Source of the DNA: Porodaedalea pini
Taxonomy: Eukaryota; Basidiomycota; Agaricomycetes; Hymenochaetales; Hymenochaetaceae
Direction: 5' to 3'
DNA length: 64,000 nucleotides
Assembly: GCA_002794775.1 (NCBI GenBank)
Contig: NBAY01000128.1
Location: 1-64,000 of the forward strand
The stretch's first letter is position 1, and each line of letters opens with the position of its first letter. The position numbers and the translations under genes were made by a program. This document shows, one piece after another, positions 19,857-28,962 of this stretch. Under the pieces are notes generated by a model, which saw nothing but the letters and a program-made list of their open reading frames with translations, did no database searches and was not told where the DNA came from.

Positions 19857-21262
19857 CAGGTGGTTCCGAAAAGTCTTCGGCCCCCCCGTTTTTGGTCAAC
19901 GATCAGCATAGCCTAATGAAGGAAGTGATCCGCGTGAGCAAACCTTCGTGTCGCGTCGTTCATCGTCCGTCTCCTCATACTTCACACAAAACCAAGCCAA
20001 AACAAATTATGCACGTCCATATCCCCCAGATTTATATACATATAATAAAAATACAATATATACTGAATAAATTATGCAAAACTTGTGGGTATTTAGTAAC
20101 CAGTGTTTCCTCCCTCCGCAAAAATGACTGCAGATACACGTTTTGGCATGGATTCGATTTGTTTGTTGATTTGTTTGATTGTAAGTGTGTCCCAGGCCTC
20201 CCTAGTGGCTGTGATGAGCTCCTCCTTCATCTCAGGGACTGAGTTACAACCACAAATGATGTTTTTCCAGTCAAACCAGACCGGTTCAATAGGGTTGACA
20301 TCAGGAGATACTGGTGGATGAGGGAACTGGGGAATGTTGTTGTCCTGGAGGCATTGGATAGTGGCTCTAGCAGTGTGGCAGTGTGCATTGTCCTGCTGGA
20401 ACTTGAGGTCATGGTGCTGAGCACAAAGCTGGTTGAAGGCAGGGATCAGAACAGGCAGCAATACTTGCTCCTGGTACCAGGCAGCAGTCATCCCTCCACC
20501 TCGTCCTCCTGGATAATCAAGGATAACAAGAGGACCCTTGTAGTTGTGAGCTATGCATGCCCAAACCATGATGTGAAGAGGAGACTGTGATGGTCTATCA
20601 AGGGTACATTGGTGCTCGTACTCTTCATGTGGTTTTTGGGTAACATAGACATTCCCAATGTTTCCGTCAATGCAGACATAGGACTCATCAGAAAAGAGAA
20701 TGGACCTCCACTGCTCTATGCCCCACCCCTGATGAATCCCTGCCCAGATGAGACGACATGCCTCCTGAATTGCTGTCCCCTTCAGACACCTCCTAACCTT
20801 CCTCCGATGCAAGCCCTCCATTGCCAACTCCTGTCAGACGGTGTTGCGACCAATTCCCATTCGTTTACCCAGGTGCTTGAGAGGCATGAAGTGGTATGTT
20901 GTTGCATAGTGAATAAGAATCTCGTGCATCATAGCATCGAGTTTCTTTGGTCATCCTTTTTGCAGTTGGTTTGAGGTCAAGCCAGAAGCCAGCCATTTCT
21001 TCCAGACTGACTGGGCCATCATTCTTGGGACATTTTCAAGTCTAGCTGAGCTCCTGATAGATGCACCACTACAAATAGCACCAATAATGTGATTTTTTTT
21101 AGGTGAATCAAGCTGGTGGTGGACCATAGAGACAGCAGGCAGCAACAACAAACAATAAAAACGTGCAACACGAAGGTTTGCTCATGTGGATCACTTCCTT
21201 CATTAGGCTATGCTGATTGTTGACCAAAAACGGGGGGGCCGAAGACTTTTCGGAACCACCCG
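19857..21262 (-). mobile_element. Tc1/mariner-type DNA transposon, 1406 bp
   Basis: Terminal inverted repeats of about 98 bp (19857-19954 and 21165-21262) read GGTGGTTCCGAAAAGTCTTC inward and include a run of seven C or G. The element is flanked by TA (19855-19856 and 21263-21264), the invariant target of this superfamily. It contains a minus-strand transposase frame interrupted by two nonsense codons. The left terminal base pair differs slightly (CAGG against CGGG). It lies in the 3' flank of the preceding gene. Inactive as it stands, though its ends look good enough to be moved by a related transposase. Confidence 0.9.
20093..21151 (-). pseudogene. Tc1/mariner transposase broken by two in-frame TGA codons
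   Basis: A single reading frame of 352 codons from 21151 to 20093 holds two stops: TGA at 20953-20951 and TGA at 20836-20834. The N-terminal third has the helix-turn-helix character of Tc1 transposases (ICSGASIRSSARLENVP). The catalytic DDE domain is intact in sequence: first Asp in FSDESYV, second in QQDNAHCH, then Glu in SPDVNPIEPVW, with 34 residues between the last two (DD34E, the Tc1 spacing). Context suggests both stops replaced arginine CGA codons, one of them in the usual GRPKKL hinge, so both fit C-to-T decay. No frameshift was noticed. Confidence 0.88.
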
Positions 21263-21264
21263 TA

Positions 21265-22416
21265 TCTATCTTAATATACAAACGCAACCCCCTACTTTTG
21301 ACACAGCCACATGCTGACTAAATTCGGACTTTCAATGTTTTTGATGCTTCTTTTTTCCTTCTTTAGTTGTCACCCACATGCTCCTGCTCCGGCCAGCTCC
21401 GAAAATTTTGATGGCTCAAAGCGGCAACATTGCAGATCATCACATGATGTCTGCACATGGGCACACATCTGTGAGCAGACCGCTCTGTAGGCTCAATCAA
21501 CTCATTTCCCATATGAATAAAATTGTAAAAATATGAATAAAGTTGCAAAAATCAGGAAAAAATATTTTAATTAATTCATGCTCTTCTCCAAAAGGGCTAA
21601 AAGTGGTAGTATGCAAATCATCTACAATCAATTTTATACTTTGAGCTCAAACAACCCATTCCTCATATGAAAAAGTTAGGAAAAATGCTGAAAAAAATAA
21701 GTTAATTAGAAAAATATTCTGCTATCTTCTCCATGTGTATTATAAAATGAATTTCAGTAGAAAATCAACCAATTGGAGTCCATTGAAAATTACTCTCAGA
21801 ATATGTAAGTCATTAGCCTGGCTCATGCCAGAGTATACATAGCACAACTTAGTATATGTGCTTATAAGCTTTGGATGAGTTGGGCAGTAAAGAGGATGTG
21901 AAAAGGGCATGAATTAAATATAATGTGCCAGACTCCAAAGGTCTGGAGGCTGCCACTGAGTCTCAGACTTGGACTCCTCATAATTGTGGTACAGCTACAT
22001 GGTTGTGTTTCAGAGTTTGTGTCTTGGAATGTCAGACACTCAATACATCAGAGCCAAGTCATGATATATAGGAAGTCAGCAACATGTTAGAAGTAGTGAG
22101 AATACTCTAGCAGGCCTACACCTCTAGCCTTTTATGAATATAATATAAGGTGTCCTAATATAATATCTATATTGTATAAAGAATATCCTTTCTATTTTAA
22201 ATGAAGACATGAGAAGCAGGTATTATGCACTCTGTCTCTCCATTGAAGGAGACTTATTCTATCTCCAAGTTCTCAACAACCAATATTATACTTAGTGAGG
22301 TTTTGTTGTAAATAAAATGTCATACAATAAAAATTCAGATTGCTTTCAAGCATGTGTATGTGAGATATACAGTTTTGCAATTGAGGAATCATGTGAACTA
22401 AGATGAAGCATTGTTC
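21265..22416. other. AT-rich gene-poor tract, possible decayed LTR fragment
   Basis: No gene. Around 21425-21490 the order of CACATGATG, CACATGGGCACAC and GAGCAGAC resembles the palindromic part of the copia LTRs at 45-64 kb read in reverse. It is too diverged to assign with confidence. The rest is AT-rich with no repeat recognised. Confidence 0.3.
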
Positions 22417-22419
22417 TAA

Positions 22420-22578
22420 GGCCCTGTTTGGTACAGAAAATAAGCCCGTGTTAGCCATGAATTAGCTCCATGAATAGCCTTTTGTGGCAGTTTCACATAA
22501 GCCTTATGACATAAAATATCCTTTATAGGCTAATTCATGGAGCTAACTCAGGCCTTATTTTCTGTACTGAACAGGGCC
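22420..22578. repeat. 159-bp Tourist-like MITE
   Basis: The ends GGCCCTGTTTGGTACAG and its near-complement at 22560-22578 form terminal repeats of roughly 25 bp, followed by a subterminal inverted pair (GAATTAGCTCCATGAA against TTCATGGAGCTAA). TAA flanks both sides (22417-22419 and 22579-22581). A 3-bp TAA/TTA duplication with G-rich GGCC ends is the signature of PIF/Harbinger-derived Tourist MITEs. It is non-coding. Confidence 0.75.
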
Positions 22579-22666
22579 TAAGAGCTTAGACTGATGGCCA
22601 GCAAGGAACTTTGAATAGGTATAGCTTTTAAAGTGAAAAATTGCATTAATTAAATCTGAAGAACTA

Positions 22667-22730
22667 GAAAACTCAGATTAAGCAATGTCTAAAAAACTCA
22701 GATTAAGCAATGCCTAAAAAACTCGGATTG
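22667..22730. repeat. Short tandem repeat, about 24-bp unit
   Basis: Three successive, partly degenerate units based on AAAACTCAGATTAAGCAATG. The last unit diverges after ACTCGGATTGATGGCC. The phrase GATGGCCAGC also occurs at about 22593, just past the MITE. Confidence 0.55.
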
Positions 22731-22959
22731 ATGGCCAGCGGAGTTCCCGACGAAGCCGGGAACTCCAGGGCTGGTTTACTCTATATGATCATATCTTCAA
22801 AGTCGTGCTCTGCCTTTTCTGCTCTGACACCTAAGGTACATACTTCCCCATATCTAATTAGAGAGTGTCCAAGACCCTTGGAGTCCCTCTAATTAGGTGG
22901 GTTCCAGGGTTGTCTCTATTACTGAGCTCAATACTGAGCTCAACTCTAGGCCTTAGTCA

Positions 22960-23001
22960 CTAGGGAGCTAGGCACCGGTAACCAGGGCATGCCGGTTACC
23001 A
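22960..23001 (-). other. Candidate Helitron 3' terminus (hairpin plus CTAG)
   Basis: Read on the minus strand there is a 7-bp hairpin stem (GGTAACC, 10-nt loop, GGTTACC), then 13 nt, then CTAG followed by T. That is the format of a Helitron 3' end: hairpin, roughly ten nucleotides, CTRR, insertion before T. If correct, the minus-strand Helitron would span from about 44.2 kb to 22960 and enclose all the host-gene fragments. A 7-bp stem is short, and CTAG with a hairpin can occur by chance. Confidence 0.3.
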
Positions 23002-24220
23002 AGGACGTGCATCGCTTGCCAAACACAGCTTCGATGCGTCATTCAAACTCTGCATGTTGTCAACGTTGATCACGTGTTGATCAAACACCTGAGCTCGTCG
23101 TGCAGTACGACAAGCTCAACTATCCCATTCATTTCTCCACCATTTGACTCTTTTTTTCTTCTGTAATTCATAGAATATTATGTAGATTATATTCATACTA
23201 TTATACTATATTTACATGGCCTATATAAGTAAGAAAAAGCGAATCAGCCATTGGCTGACATGCAGCATCCATGACACTGCCCTGCATGATGTATGCTGCA
23301 CTCGTAAAGCTATCCAACTCTGTCCTTTGCCCTCTTTCTCCTCTGGCATTCCATTTCCATGTAGTTGCTTGCTCCGTTCAGGGTTGTTAGTGCAGATGAA
23401 TAAAAAAATGCACCACTTGTGGGTCGACATTGACAATATCCTCCAGAATGAGGAAGATTGTTACATTCATCTCACGTGCAATTGAAATAGCAAACTTCAC
23501 GTTCTGTCTACGCTCTTTGTAATCTCTGGTCTTGCTAACATTTGCAACCATGCTGCATGATGTGTATCCTTGTTGGTGCATACTATTGACTGCTCTGTGC
23601 TGCTGTTCGGTGTCTAGTTGGTGTTAGGATCCCAAGTGTGTACATCTGTCTCTCCTTTTCTTTCATCGTCATCATCCTTGCCGACGTCCCTTTCCCTGAG
23701 GGTGTCCCTGGGATGGGAAACACACTCCATTGGAGCTCGCTTAGAGTTCAGCTGGAGTCAGGGTTGATATTATGTAATTGATGCAGCAGAAATGCTGATG
23801 AAGTGCCGATTTAGTATGTAATCGTAACTTTTTCGGTAGTAAAGAATGGCGATCATCTGTATTACTGCTAATACCAAATCTAGCATGCGTGCGATGATCT
23901 TTTTTTGAGTTGTGTTTTTTACCTAATGAGATGCAAGAAGGCAGCATTGCAGTGAGAAGCTCGAAATGATATGCCAAGGAAGAAGTATTGTTTACTTAGC
24001 AGGCTATTTTAAGAAAGAAGTTTAAGGTACCCAACAATGAGTATCTGCATACATATACAAAGCACACTGGCAAGTCTGTGAACAGTAGAAATGCATTGGG
24101 TAAAGTATAGGCAGATATAAGCGATGTTCTACAGAAGAACTCCTGTAATGTACTGTGACAAAAGTGAACATAGATCACACTTGTCAGTCAACGAACTCCC
24201 TTTGCCAAACTGGATGAGGT
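23002..24220. other. AT-rich region without recognised genes
   Basis: About 1.2 kb with only short open frames on either strand, none with a recognisable domain or supporting splice structure. Confidence 0.4.
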
Positions 24221-24360
24221 CGAATGGTTGGAGGCAAAAAGTCCTCACCTGGATTCAAGGCCCTTGAAGGCTTGAAGCCTTTCGTATACCATAGCTCTTG
24301 CCCTGAAGCACAAGGTGAAAGTAGGAAGCAGCTGGGAAAACCCTGGGTGACACGAGACGG

Positions 24361-25249
24361 ATGGGCAGCTCAACACGTATGTTTTTTTTTCTTCCTCATT
24401 TTCTTGCCCATACTGAAGACGTGCAGTGCTATGACTGTGGAAGCCAAATAATCCACCACCTCTACCCCACTAGCTACCCAGACCTCCCCATACCAAGCCC
24501 TTCTCCCACCAAAGCTCGGGCTGAGACGACGCAATGCTCTGTGCCAGGTTGCAGGGGCTGGGGAAATACTCGTTGTCTAACCATACAGTGCAGACACCAT
24601 TGCATTTCTTCCAACCAGACATTTAGAGAGCACACTAAGATGCCTGGAAGGCCTGTCCCTGGCCATGACATCCTCAACATAAACAACCCCCCAGGAGTGC
24701 CCCCCCCCAGTCGCAGGAATACCCTCCACCACTCAAACCACCCCCCAGTCCCTCAGAGCTTCAGAGAATATGTTTGACACTGAGAGACCTCCAGCAGCAA
24801 GGCAAAGTTCAAGCCTCACAGTTCCAATAGGCCCGTTATGGCTAAACTCACTAACATCGTCCCAGCGGGAGTACACAGAGGACATGGAAGCTGAGCAGAG
24901 ATGGAAAGAAATGGATTCAGAGCTATAGAAAGAAGTGACAATCACCTTCTTCCCAGCAGTAAGCCTATCAAATACAACACCGCTCCCTTCTCTTGCTCAT
25001 CTGCTTAATTCAAAGGTTGGACGACCAGCAAAGCATCTCCAAGTCAAGGTCCAGAACAAAATTGCACTATCGATTGAAGCCATTCACAAATGGAACCCTC
25101 ACCAAAAGGTTCTGACATTCCTTGCGGTGAATGAGGAAGTAGACTGTATATTGCACTTCAATGGAAAAATCTGGGTTCAGATCTCGAAGGGCAGTGTGTT
25201 ACGATTACTGAGTTTACGAAGTATCGTCTTTTGTTGTGGGCAAAGTTAG
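24361..25249 (+). pseudogene. Degenerate ORF pair with a Cys/His-rich motif, transposon-associated type
   Basis: Two plus-strand frames in different phases (24361-24777 and 24935-25249) read like pieces of one protein. The first has a Cys/His cluster (CSVPGC, then NTRC, then QCRHHC, then H) followed by a Pro-rich segment. The second has a longer folded-looking part (SLAHLLNSKVGRPAKHLQVK). The pattern reminds me of uncharacterised, highly repeated mushroom proteins often found among transposons, but I cannot name the family. The phase change and intervening stops indicate decay. Confidence 0.35.
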
Positions 25250-25789
25250 GGAGCCCGATTTGGGTTTTTGTCAGCTTTTATAAGCTGATGGCATACCATA
25301 TATGTTAATTTTGGACCCCTTTTCTGCTAAATTGAGCGGTGGCTATGGACCGACTCACAGCTTTTGTGGCTGTACAGTGCTCACTTTCTTCATTGACATA
25401 TTTAATTTTATGCAACCATCCAAATCTCAAGCTTGAACCATGTAAAAAAACTTCAGACAATTATCTATCTGCCTATGTATTTTTTGTAAAATAAAGTGGC
25501 CCGGTTGAATTAAAAATCGGTCGAAAGCAAAGTTGACGACAGTGCCAACATGTGATCTCCACCCTTGCGGTCGTCGATGAGTCTGTTTTGCTGCAGCAAA
25601 GACACTCGCTTCACTCCCTCATGTGATCCTCAGCAGGAGGCACACTCTGATTTGTCTCCTTCACTTTTCTCTCGGGCTTGCTCTGCTTTTTTTTAAATCA
25701 CACTACATCACTGCTTCTCATGGTAGCCGTCTCGTTATAGCTGCCTGCCTGCCCACCCGCACTGCTCGAGGCAACAAAAAGGTCGACGA

Positions 25790-26080
25790 CAGCATGGCAA
25801 GAGGACCTCCAATCGCTCTTTCATCGCATGAAAGATCGCTTCCCAGATGTCGCCTGGGATCTACTGGATGAGGACGCGATGGACGAAGGCAGCAACGCGG
25901 ACTCGGAGGTTTGGGGACATAAAGGTGAGCACGAGCACAGAACCTACCACCTGTCCTTGAGACTAACAAATGCTAGCTATCGTTTATGCTCGCGCTATTT
26001 CTCGTTCTCCTCCTCGCCGGCGCCTTCCCCACCTCTTGCTAAATCGGAGTCGTGGCCTGTACAGTTGTTCGGCTCCATCA
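25790..26080 (+). pseudogene. Captured N-terminal fragment of a BTB-family-like gene
   Basis: In one frame the sequence reads TAWQEDLQSLFHRMKDRFPD followed by VAWDLLDED and EVWGHK. Then a GT-AG intron (25925-25975) leads to an exon restoring AIVYARA. WQEDL...KDRFPDV and WGHKAIVYARA are N-terminal signatures I recall from large Agaricomycete BTB proteins. Immediately after, the frame shifts and RYFSFSSSPAPS appears in another phase, so an internal piece is missing. No BTB core is present. Kept introns show a DNA-level copy. It is the first of a run of host-gene pieces on this strand. Confidence 0.5.
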
Positions 26081-26213
26081 AAGCAACGCAAAGCAGCATG
26101 CCGATGACAGCAAAGCCGTCTCTGGCATCTGCATCTTCCATCTTATCTGCTGCATTGTCGTCTTCTGCGGCATCAGGGTTGAAGACACTACTGAGCGCGA
26201 TAGCATGAGCACG

Positions 26214-27236
26214 TCGCATTCGCTTCGTACGAGCGTGCTGAACAAGAACCTTGCTCGCATGAATGCGGCTGTCACCTCGTCTAGCGCATCTGTCCGGAGC
26301 GTAGCGCGCAGCGTTGCATCGACGACTAGCCGAGCGTCATCGCGCCTTACGACTGCAACGGAGCGTGAGCGTAAGAAGAGCCGGCCAGACTCGAAGTTTG
26401 CGCCGTCCACCCCGCGTAGCACGAGTCCAAGCGTCCATAGGGCACCGAGTGCGCTCTCGTGTACTTCAGGTATGGACATGGATGGGGAGGGTGACGAACA
26501 AGAAAGCCCGCGACTAAAGGGCTCGATCTCGTCCCTTGCGCGCTCTACCGCATCATCTTCCGTGGTTTCTCGACGGCCCGGTGTAGCTTCTCGTTCTCCG
26601 CGCACAACTGGGAAAGACGCAGGTGTCACGAGTGTAAAACTACCGAACATCGTCTCCTTGCAAAGACCCAAGTCTGTCGCCGCCTCTGTTTCATCTACTC
26701 GTTCACATGCATCGACTATCCACACAAATGCCGCCACAGCAGGCCAGCAAGGTACTCTTTGTCCACCTCATCCGCCCTCGCGACCGACATCCTCGCTCTC
26801 GAATGTGTCAATGTCCAGCAGCAGGAGCGGGGCTTCAACACACGAGTCTACATTCAAGACGCGTCGCGAGAACATGACCCACGCGACTCTGTTACTCGGT
26901 CGAGGAAAGTCTCGACCACGTCAACGACCTCGATGCGCAGCACCGGAACCTCAAGATCGCCTAAAATGTCGGCGCCTGCGCTACTGAAAGGACGGCCGCA
27001 TCGCGTCTCTGAAACGAGTGCGGCACCAATTAGTACGGTAAGCGCGGCATCGCGCACACGGAAGGTGTCGCCCATTACTACAGTATCTACGTAAACAACG
27101 GCGAACAAGACGCCTGTCATTCGAAAGTCACCGTCGGCGAATTCAATTCGATCAGCTGCATCTGTGGCAACAGCTGTAGGGAACAAGACAGCGACGAAGA
27201 AGTCCCCTGCAGTTGATGAGAAGAAGCCTTCTCCGG
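26214..27236 (+). pseudogene. Captured Ser/Thr/Lys-rich exon fragment(s)
   Basis: Reading from ATG 26214 gives MSTSHSLRTSVLNKNLARMN and a long Ser/Thr/Arg-rich stretch. The frame changes near 26750 (a GT follows CAGCAAG, perhaps an intron) and continues as SRKVSTTSTTSMRS and later NKTPVIRKSPSANSIRSAAS, with a TAA at about 27092. The composition is like disordered, basic C-terminal regions of cytoskeletal or BTB-family proteins, possibly the same source gene as the fragment at 25790. It ends abruptly where the Rpb1 fragment begins. Source gene not identified. Confidence 0.4.
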
Positions 27237-28910
27237 CGAGGCATCGCGTGCGACTTATGCTTTACTCTAGTACGTGTTTATCCACCTTTAACTCAATGTA
27301 TGGTCGTTGATTAGTGTATTTTAGCCTTTCGTCTAAATCTTTCCGTCACTCCACCGTATGATGCCGATTTCGATGGCGATGAGATGAACAAGCAGTATGT
27401 CACTTTTAAGATTAGCCTTACATCTCTTTCTCAGCTCCGTCTAGCGTTCCTCAGAGCGAAGAGACGAGAGCCGAACTCAGTCAAATTGCATAGGTTGCAA
27501 AGCAGATCATCTCGCCGCAGGTGAACAAACCTGTTTTGGGCATCGTACAGGACACGTTGTGCGGTGTCCGGAAATTCACTCTGCGGGATAGCTTCCTCGA
27601 CTGGGTGCAGGTGCAAAACATCCTGCTGTGGGTGCCGGACTGGGACGGCACGATTGCGACGCCGGCGATCTTGAAGCGGAAGCCATTATGGACGGGCAAA
27701 CAGATTCTTAGCATGACGATTCCTCGCGGAATAAACGCATATCGCTCGCCTGATCCGAAATTTTCGAGCCCCGTTTTCGACGATGGCATGATCATTGAAA
27801 ACGGCGAGATCGTCTTTGGTATCGTGGAGAAAAAGACGGTTGGAGCGTCGCAAGGCGGTCTTATCCACGTCGTCTTCCACGAAAAAGGTCCCGAAGCGAC
27901 TCATACGCTGTTCAGTGGTCTCCAGCAGATTGTTAATTACTGGCTGTTCCACAATGGATTCAGTATAGGCATTGGTGATACGGTCGCGGATAAGAAGACA
28001 ATGGCGTACATCATGGAGCAGATCAAGATGCGAAAGCAGAATGTCGTGCAGGCCATTGAAGATGCATCTAACGACCGTCTGAACGCTGCACCGAGAATGA
28101 CTATTCGCGAGTCGTTCGAGAGTCGAGTCGAAGGCGAGCTCAACTTGGCGCGTGACCACTCCGGTGTCAAAGAGATGGTTGTCGTGGGTTCGAAGGGTTC
28201 GTTCATTAACATCTCGCAGATGTCCGTCTGTGTTGGTCAGCAGTCCGTTGAAGGGAAGCGACTCCCGTTCGGCTTCAGACATCGCACACTACCTCACTTT
28301 ACGAAGGATGATTTCAGCCCAGAGGCGCGCTGTCAAGACGGACGAGACTGGTTACATTCAGCGTCGACTTGTAAAGGCACTCGAAGACGTGGCTGTCTGC
28401 TACGATGGGACTACGAAACTCACTGGGTGACCTGATCCATTTCGTGTATGGCGAGGATGGTATGGACGGTGCTCTTATCGAACGGCAAACGATCAAAAAC
28501 GTTCGGTAGCAATGATCGCGAGTTCGAACATTGCTATTGGGTCGACGTCACTTTTTCTCACTGGTGCTTTGCAAGTCAGTATCGATGACTCATCCCTCGA
28601 GCTCCAGCAAAAACTTGACGAGGAATATGACCGTCTTCATGAGGATCGTAAATTGCTCCGTGAAATCATTTTCCCGGGCCGCGACAATTCCACTGCCCAC
28701 TATCTTCTTGTCAACCTGAACCGTATCGTGAAGAACGCAACGCAGACTTTCCATATCGACCGCAGAAAACCGAGCGATCTGGAGCCGGTTTACATCATTG
28801 AGCAGGTGCAGCAGCTGGCAGACCGCCTCATCGTTGTGCTCGGCGATGATCTTTTAATAAAGGAGGCTGCCGAGAACGCCTCTCTTGCATTCCGCTCATC
28901 CATCGCAAGG
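27237..28910 (+). pseudogene. rpb1: Captured, broken fragment of RNA polymerase II largest subunit
   Basis: The frame starts at HRVRLMLYS, crosses a retained GT-AG intron (27270-27324) that recreates STFRLNLSV, and reaches [11 protein letters not shown], the catalytic magnesium motif (usually [10 protein letters not shown]). It continues through [97 protein letters not shown] and HIDRRKPSDLEPVYI, all core Rpb1 sequence. Defects include a TAG in place of a tryptophan codon near 27493, loss of roughly 30 residues after DDFSPEAR with a frame change, and further phase shifts near 28430-28560. It covers only the middle of Rpb1. The real gene must lie elsewhere. It joins Prp8 sequence inside an intron at 28911-28962. 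Confidence 0.9.
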
Positions 28911-28962
28911 TATGATCCTTGGGAAAGCTGCGTTACATCATTCTGACTTCCAATCCTTCTAG

